64,000 bases of DNA from Terebella lapidaria. Taxonomy: Eukaryota; Annelida; Polychaeta; Terebellida; Terebellidae. The notes beneath the pieces were generated by a model. It was given only the letters and a program-made list of their open reading frames with translations. It searched no databases and had not been told where the DNA came from. Positions 57,273-64,000 of the stretch are shown here, piece after piece. Position 1 is the stretch's first letter, and every line of letters begins with the position of its first letter. The stretch spans positions 5,677,001 through 5,741,000 of the forward strand of contig OX424563.1 in assembly GCA_949152475.1 (NCBI GenBank), in the 5' to 3' direction. Both the position numbers and the translations under genes were made by a program.

Positions 57273-57987
57273 TACCGTAAAGTACCTAATAGACGCGCAG
57301 TGCGCGAGTGGGAGGGCTGGGGTGCGCGTCTAATAACTCACGAAATATCATAAATTGAGGCGCTTCTCTTGAGAAATCCTAAATTCGCGAATTTACGGTA
57401 GCACACACATGACTTTGTTTACAAGGAAGTTTCCTTGGCCAGTGTGCGCATGCGCATTTGAGGCTTCCGGCAATGGCGTTTCCTGACATTGGTGCGAAAT
57501 ACAAACACAAATTCATTCATTCGTGTCTTCCATGTGTATGAAAATAACTGGTCTCCTGAAAAAGGCGAGAAACTTGTTTGTGAAGCGGAAGTGGACAACA
57601 AACACGATTGATTTGCCGTCGCCGTCATGAAAAACCAGTCCGTAGTAGGACACATTCCCAGGGAAAACAGTCGGGTGTCTCACTTCTTTTTGAAGAGGGG
57701 TGGGCAGATTATTGCAACAGTGATCGGACATCAACTGAATCGCGGTCTGTCATTGGGAGCCAGCCTGTCCAGGCTCATATCCATGCACTTCACCCCCCCC
57801 CCCCCCCCCCTCAAAGCCTGGTTTACTAGTGTGTGTACATGGGTAAAAGAATGAAGTTTCATCCCATTCTCCGATTCTCACGCGTGCTTCTAGGTACATT
57901 TTTTTTTCCCCGCGCACTCGCCCAATCTTCAAAAAGGGGGGGTGCCTTTCTATTAGGTAACGTGCTTCTATTAGGTACTTTACGGTA
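57273..57987. mobile_element. TA-flanked TIR element I carrying a gene fragment
   Basis: TACCGTAAAGTACCTAATAG at the left and CTATTAGGTACTTTACGGTA at the right are perfect inverted ends of about 21 bp that begin and end in TA. Inside are a broken HIRAN-like coding fragment and the dispersed block also seen at 20222-20325, followed by a C run. Size 715 bp. Confidence 0.65.
57473..57760 (+). pseudogene. HIRAN-like domain fragment, broken
   Basis: Starting from ATG at 57473 the peptide reads MAFPDIGAKYKHKF. A tandem ATTC repeat then shifts the frame by four bases, after which the frame continues FHVYENNWSPEKGEKLVCEA, an in-frame TGA after NKHD, FAVAVMKNQSVVGHIPR, and VSHFFLKRGGQIIATVIGH. The pattern (GE.LVCE..DN.HD.FAVAV...VVGH.PR...FL.RGG.I...V.G) resembles a HIRAN-like module recalled from uncharacterised invertebrate proteins; HIRAN domains bind DNA ends. 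The two lesions argue against function. It could also be the first exon of a host gene captured by element I. Confidence 0.55.
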
Positions 57988-58667
57988 GTACCGTAATACT
58001 GTATTATACTGGAATTGTCTAGTATGGTCAAATATTGTTTCTTAGAATCTACATGATGTTGAAGAATATTTTGTGTTGAGTACAAAGCTCCTAGATCTAC
58101 CGGTATACATTCCACCAGTACAGTATGGAGTACTGTCTGTGTGTACACATTTGTCTGTTCAGACCTATTCCCCACTCTGCTTGTTTTCATTGAACATGCA
58201 CTGTGTTTTAATTAGAACCTGCCTTATGGAACACATGTACATGTATTAAGATACCTAGTAATTGCAGCACTTAGTGTTTGGTGCTCTAGTAAATGGCTTG
58301 TGCTGGCCAAAGGGTGTTGTATTTTATTTTTCTGTGTGTCTAAGTCCTGTAATTACGATAGCTATTTCCTGTGCAATAAAAAAGCTAGAACTTTGGCATG
58401 ATATAACAGACTTTGGCAAAGATTTGGAAACAAAAATGGCTAACACATTGTGTACCAGTACTACTACTATTAGAAACACAAGAGACTCATTAATATGTAT
58501 TTCTGCTAGTATGTTAGCTCTCTCTAACAGTTAGCCGCTGCAGTCCTGATTCATGAATATTCATGAATATTCATGATTAGCAATGAACAGCAGAGTAGAA
58601 ATTATCACAGTTATTGATCATATTGATGGATGTGAGGTCTGGCCCACTGACTTGGTCAAGATAATTA
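57988..58667. other. No feature recognised
   Basis: AT-rich; triple ATTCATGAAT repeat near 58552-58576. No supported exon. Confidence 0.35.
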
Positions 58668-58669
58668 AG

Positions 58670-58800
58670 GCATTTCGGCAGAAATGCCTTTATGGTTTTA
58701 GCAGAATTTTTTTTTAGGAAGAGCAGGGCTCTTCCTCTATGATGTTGGTTTTTTTTGGATTTTTGAATTTTTTCTTTTGTTTACATTCTTGAAAGTGCCA
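58670..58800 (-). mobile_element. Two hairpin termini in series (family D end, then another family)
   Basis: A family D end, GGCATTTC-GGCA-GAAATGCC with TTTATGGTTTTAGCAG and a T run, is followed after 9 T by a different hairpin, GGAAGAGC-AGG-GCTCTTCC (58717-58735), with its own T-rich tract. The D end has lost its body. The second hairpin shares CTCTTCC with text at 63027-63035. Confidence 0.55.
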
Positions 58801-59848
58801 CTTGGAACCACAACAGGCTATTCAACTGTGGCTAATTGGGAGGGCCCGGGGCCCGTTGGGAGAAAAATGACGCCCGTGTACCTAATCATGGTTAATGTAA
58901 TAAGTTATTAGCGATAATAATCCCAGGAGACGTGTGTTCCGACCGTTTTTTTTTTTGTATGTCACCGTTTCATACCCATCACCACTCCCGTTTTGATCTC
59001 CACTGGAACAGTGCTTTCTTGCAATCATATGCACTCAAAGTTTTGGATATACATTCCGCACAATATATAGATACAGTATGGTATTGCAACAATGAAAGAC
59101 AAGTTGATACGGCAACATAATAATTATGTGTTAGTGGTGGTATTCCATATTCCAGTGGGCAAATTCAATTCTCGTGTGGCCCCGATAAGCAGTCACGGCA
59201 GTCGGCCCGCCAGCCAGAGAGTCACTGAATTGTCCAATCGGGAAGCTGTCTTGGCGGACACACCCACATGTTTATGAAATACACGTGGATATAATGATAT
59301 GCAAATGATCACGTGAGCGAGTCCCGCCAATTAGCGTACTGCCCCAAAAAATTGCTGCAGGGTCAAGGTCAAAATGCCAGCCGCCAAGAGATCGTCCAAC
59401 CATAGAACTCCCAACTGAGTGCGGTATTTGTGGAAATACTTGTTACGACCCAAATAAATGGTCTTTTCTATGACTCTTTCCTACTTCACTGGTAATACTT
59501 CATAAAAATATCACCACCGAAAGCTTGTTTATGGGGGAATTTAATTAAAAATGCCATTGAAGTGAAGCGAGATTTCAACGAGATTTGACTAAAAGAAACA
59601 GTCGGAAACAAACAAACAAAACTTGGCAGATTTGCGTAGCTTTTACACGGGAAAAAACTTAGTTTCCTCCTAAAATAAGCAGAAACAAATGGATACTAGA
59701 TCTAGCACTTTTATCATGTTTATGATAGTTTCATATTGCCGACGAGAATTGTCAGTGCTGATTTTGATAGCAGTCACACGAGCGGCGATTCGGGGTGGGG
59801 GGTGTGCCTGGGCTACTTCAGTATTTGGCAGCTGACACTACACACTCA
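58801..59848. other. No gene recognised
   Basis: Mixed composition, no supported exon. Short open frames (58932-59120, 59092-59277) lack splice context and recognisable domains. Confidence 0.35.
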
Positions 59849-61951
59849 CCCCCTGTTCGCGGCACAGCGGTAAATCAATTCTTGACGTTATCGGTTTTAA
59901 ATTCTTGACGTTATGCGCGAAATTCTTGACGTTATGCGCGAAATTCTTGACGATATACTTTTGTGTAGCCACAGAAAGGACAATTGAGTACGTTTAATAA
60001 TGAAATAAACCTGATATGGAATAATTAATATCGTGATAGTTATGCGCACAGTACACAGATACTATATATATCTTGATATGTAGTCCAACTGTGGATTCAA
60101 GCACCATTGTAAGTAATATACAATGGGCGTTCGATGGTTAACTCTAAATATTGTTCTCCAGCTCTTGAAAAGGCGCAAAAACCGGTCAATAAGTATAGGT
60201 AATGACTATTTGATTCATCAGTAGTTTGTACAATGATGTTACATACGGGGAAAATTGGTTATTAATAGGGAAACCTACGCATCCCCAATTTTGCACGGCG
60301 TTAAATTATTGACGTTATGATTACACAAGTTAATCATTCTTGACGATCACAGAGAAGTTGACGATATTGGTTTTTATTGATTTAAAGAAAAAACATGTTT
60401 ATAAAAGAAAGAAAAATGTAAGAATAGTATTAAATGTATTATTGATAAGTATTCAATATACCTTGACGTTTAACCTGTTATAAGGCGTCATGGTGCTAGT
60501 ATTTAATATATGTTGACGTTTAACCTGTTATAAAGCGTCATGGTGCTACATAACAACCGTGTGCTCATTCCATGGCCTGGAAATCCATTATGTACGCAAC
60601 AGAAATGTTTTTCCCATCGTGAAGAAAGTCCTTCAGGGTATATGTGATTGACCGGTGGTCGTTGACATCACCCTATATGTATTTCTTTTTGTTTTCCGAC
60701 TTCTCTGACGACTCAGCATAAGCCTACATTGGTGTAGAATTCTTGACATTGCAATAAAAGCCGAGACATTCCGGTGATCTCATCCAATATACTGCTAATA
60801 TTAATGTCTTAAATTTGGTGACAATTTAAGTGCTGTTTTAAATTAGTTTGCGGCTGGTATGCGACAATTTCTTTATGCATTCTCCTGCCAGTTACTTATT
60901 TCTGACCTCTCCAAGTATAATAAATTTGCGTTATATAACTACGCCAACAAAGTTACCACTAGAAATGTGTTGTATTGCAGCGATGGACAGTGATACATTG
61001 GTTTTGAGCATGAATTTAGTAGGATGTATTTTTTAAAAACAGACTTGCCGACGGCTACGAAAGCTCAGGGCCAAAAACCAGTACTGGCGGTCAGGCAGAG
61101 ATATGGCACGTCTAATTAGACTTTGGGGGAGATAATTTGATTGAGGGTGTTCACAATTTGCCGTGTCATTTACTTTGATGTGACTGATCGTATGACTATC
61201 TCTATGAACTGTATAGATATTGGTGTGGCGCTTTCGTATGGGAATAAACTGTGTAACCACGTTTTATGTTTTATATGACATCTTAAAATGTGTCAGGATG
61301 TTTATTTCTTGCATTTTGTAATACGTCATAAGTATTTCCAATTTTGTTTTTACATATTTAGCATCGTATTTTATCTGCAAGAGGAAACCACTCTTTTATT
61401 CAATTTTACTATTTAATTAAATTGCAATCATGCGTCAAAAATAACGACAAAAATTTCTAAGATGGCTTTCAATAACGTCAAGCATGACGAACTAACGTCA
61501 ATAATACCGAACTTATCATTGTTGGTGGAAAACGACTGACAGGTATGTTTAATTTAACATCTGGGCTTTGAACCTTTCAATGCTTAATCATAAGTGAGCT
61601 GCCAATATGCTAAAGCTCATTTCCAGTACAAAGCGGATTCATTGCATGGAAATAAAATGCATTTAGTACATTCGGATACGTGCAAGGCACGATCTTCAAC
61701 TTTTTTACATCTCAGAGCGTGATTGGGATGACATACTGCTTCGTCTAACTCATAAATCGAATATATAGTCACCCTGTTACTAATTACCTGAACACAATTA
61801 GATAATTCAAGCTGAGATCGCGATAGAACAAAACATAAACAAAGATATCGTCAAGAATTTCGCACATACGTCAAGAATATTGCGCATCACGTCAAGAATT
61901 TAGAACCGATAACGTCAAAAATTTACTTACCGCTGTGCCGCGAACAGGGGG
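59849..61951. mobile_element. TIR element L with iterated TTGACGTTA motifs
   Basis: Ends CCCCCTGTTCGCGGCACAGC and GCTGTGCCGCGAACAGGGGG are inverted, and pairing extends through three AATTCTTGACGTTATGCGCG-type copies on each side, about 100 bp in all. Flanks TGACACTACACACTCA (59833-59848) and TGACACTGCACACTGA (61952-61967) agree at 14 of 16 positions and may be a long target duplication. The interior has more TTGACG motifs and a duplicated TTGACGTTTAACCTGTTATA (60467, 60513). No transposase is encoded. Confidence 0.65.
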
Positions 61952-61967
61952 TGACACTGCACACTGA

Positions 61968-63049
61968 CACAACATGTACGCTGATCTTCAAACCAACATT
62001 TGGGCAAGGAGAAACATGATCGCATTGATGAAAAAAGCTTTCATACATGTCATGAATTATTGGAAATGCAGACAAGTTACTGAAATGTCTCTGCAGTACA
62101 AATCAAAACACTGAAAAAAAATCCATAAAGAAATTTAAATCTAAGACTAAAGCTCAAAAAACATTGTGCCTCCTAAATCAGAAAAACATAATCAGAACCT
62201 TGAAAATCTTACACATTGGTCCCAAAAATAGTCGGGTGATTTTTAAACGTGTTCAACAAGGTAAAGCTTCTGACTTGTAGAGATTTCATGGCTGTAACGG
62301 AATAAGTAACATTAGTTTTATTGATTAAGTCTTATTGGCCACAATCAAAATAATTATTACAAGAAACATTTATTATTGAGTTCAACAATGTAAAGGTTCT
62401 GGGGCCCAGACGAGTCGACAGGTACCCAAATTCGGGGCGGGTCATACAATTACCTGGATCGGAATTTTGTTACTCGTATTTGAGAACAAATAAAGATATA
62501 GTTTTGAATATTTGTGATAAACACTAGTAAAATCACAAGAATGACAAGGAAATCATCAGGAAGAAAAACGATAGTTTTATGAGGTCATGACATTGTGATC
62601 TTTCTCAAACTTGAAAATACTGGTAATTACTGACGAAACAAATAATATGTGTCAAAGATCAATGTCTGGCGTTTACGTGTTACAAATTGCTTCAGTGAGT
62701 ATCATTCAAATTTTGCTATATATTTGGACGGGTCGGGTCAGACGACACAGGTACCCGGTTCGGAAATTTCCGACTCACTCGGGCCCTAAAAAGTTCTATC
62801 CAGTCATGACTAACCGAATAGGTTATCATTAGTTTTACTAGTTAAGTCTATTATTGACCACAATAAAAATAGTTACATGACAAGAAAATAGTTACATGAC
62901 AAATTTATTGGCCCAACAAGGTATAGATTCTGCCCAGTAGAGTTACAATATGGCCACAACATATATGTACCAAATCAAATACAATATTCAAGGGTTTTTA
63001 AATAGTTCTGTGCAAACATTTTCGAAGCTCTTCCTTTGAGGCCAGTGGC
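61968..63049. other. Weak internal repeats only
   Basis: Two related passages (62265-62420 and 62810-62950) share TTAGTTTTA, TTAAGTC and CCACAAT phrases around AACAAGGTA. No exon recognised. Confidence 0.35.
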
Positions 63050-64000
63050 CCTTGTTTTTTTGTTTTTTTTTTCTTTTTTTTCTTCTTCCGCCACTTTTGG
63101 TTTCCGGACGATAACTTTAGATTGCCTTGACGGATCCTTGTCAAATTTTCACCGCAAGTCAGAAATGATATGTGGAAGAACCCTATTCTTTTTGAGCCAG
63201 ATCCGAGGTCCGTGAGGATGAAATCAAGGCTAATTTTAAAACTTGGTTTCCGGACGATAACTGGAAAAATATTTATGCAATAGTTGCAGAACTCTGCATG
63301 GAGGTTCATATGCCACCAGGGAAGAACCCTATTGATTTTGGGATCGATCCGTCAAACGACCTTTGACCTAGAGGTCAAAATAAATTTTTGCTGATTCATC
63401 CTTGAGGCTTCCTGCATATCTCGGAAACCGTGCGTCGTAGAGCGAAACGGACGTTATTTTCGGACTCGTCGCCCTAGACAAACATCTCTAGGGTGTACTT
63501 TTTTTTTTGATCCGGCTCCGAGGTCCGTGAGGTCCGTGAGGATGAAATCGAGGAACTTGGTTTCCGGACGATAACTCAAAAAATATTCAGGCAATAGTTG
63601 CAGAATTTTGCACGGAGGTTTATATATCACCAGGGAAGAACCCTATTGATTTTGGGATCGATACCTCAAACGACCTTTGACCTAGAGGTCGAAATAATTT
63701 TTTGCTGAGTCATCCTTGAGGCATCATGCATATCTCGGAAACGGTACATTGTAGAGCGAAACGGACGTTATTTTCGGACTCGTCGCCCTAGACAAACATG
63801 TCTAAAGGGTATTATGGATGAACTTTGACCTTGACCTTGAATTTTTTTGCCGAGTCGGCATTTTTCGTTTTCGTCGATATCTCGGAAACGGTGCGTCGTA
63901 GAGCGAAACGGACGTTATTTTCGGACTCGTCGCCCTAGTCAAACATGTCTAAGGGGTATTACTGATGAACTTTGACCTTGACCCGAAATTTTTTTGCCGA
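63050..64000 (-). mobile_element. Family D element, cut by window edge
   Basis: Starts in a T-rich tract after GAGGCCAGTGGCCCTTG and continues CTTCTTCCGCCACTTTTGG. 63265-63700 is nearly identical to 51000-51430. The tandem core with CGGACGTTATTTTCGGACTC begins at 63450 and again near 63763 and 63909, leaving the window at the right edge. The typical GGCATTTC hairpin is absent at this end, so it is a different subfamily or truncated. Confidence 0.7.

Noticed and set aside
57750-58190. 146-codon minus-strand frame
   Set aside because: Crosses the right TIR of element I and a C run; composition is low-complexity (GGGGGG) and no domain is evident.

Overview
This is a eukaryotic nuclear window, most likely from a marine invertebrate (a mollusc or other lophotrochozoan, or an invertebrate deuterostome; the sequence does not settle which). 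Genes are sparse and intron-rich with consensus GT/AG junctions. The rest is nested transposable elements, simple repeats and AT-rich single-copy-looking DNA. No rRNA, tRNA, CRISPR or prokaryote-type operon was seen.

Three coding loci can be supported. (1) eno4, an enolase-4 orthologue on the + strand, in 13 coding exons from 11227 to 17292. (2) A 3'-terminal exon of an ankyrin-repeat plus SOCS-box (ASB-type) protein on the - strand, 33236-34514. (3) An uninterrupted 1077-codon non-LTR retrotransposon reading frame (endonuclease plus reverse transcriptase, CR1/L2-like) at 22213-25446. A broken HIRAN-like gene fragment lies inside a small TIR element near 57.5 kb.

The dominant content is a superfamily of hairpin-ended, non-coding elements, called families A to E here. 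Each has a terminal hairpin, short subterminal inverted repeats at both ends, an (ACGG)n microsatellite and/or a tandem core of about 135-148 bp, and no target-site duplication. This matches the Helitron-related 'pearl'/DINE/HINE architecture. Copies sit at 4.6-9.6 kb (three A copies, two directly abutting), in eno4 intron 4 (E), at 17.7-20.9 kb (B and C), 21.6-26.4 kb, 27.7-32.0 kb (a large inverted B pair), 36.2-37.6 kb (D), 39.7-42.2 kb (B then A), 50.9-52.2 kb (D) and 63.0-64.0 kb (D, leaving the window). The cores are saturated with the hexamer TGACCT/AGGTCA in arrangements that match nuclear-receptor sites.

Other layers are TTAA-flanked piggyBac-like MITEs (636-1157, 35480-36005, 36105-38025, 50001-50868), TA-flanked MITEs (11949-12157, 40085-40333, 57273-57987), a two-copy 640-bp TIR element (2957-3600, 55427-56067), a poly-G-associated TIR family (27113-32685 and relatives) and a 2.1-kb TIR element with an iterated TTGACGTTA motif (59849-61951). 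From 20.9 to 33.1 kb the elements are nested several deep, so their relative ages can be read from the junctions. The genes show no operon-like or pathway link to one another.
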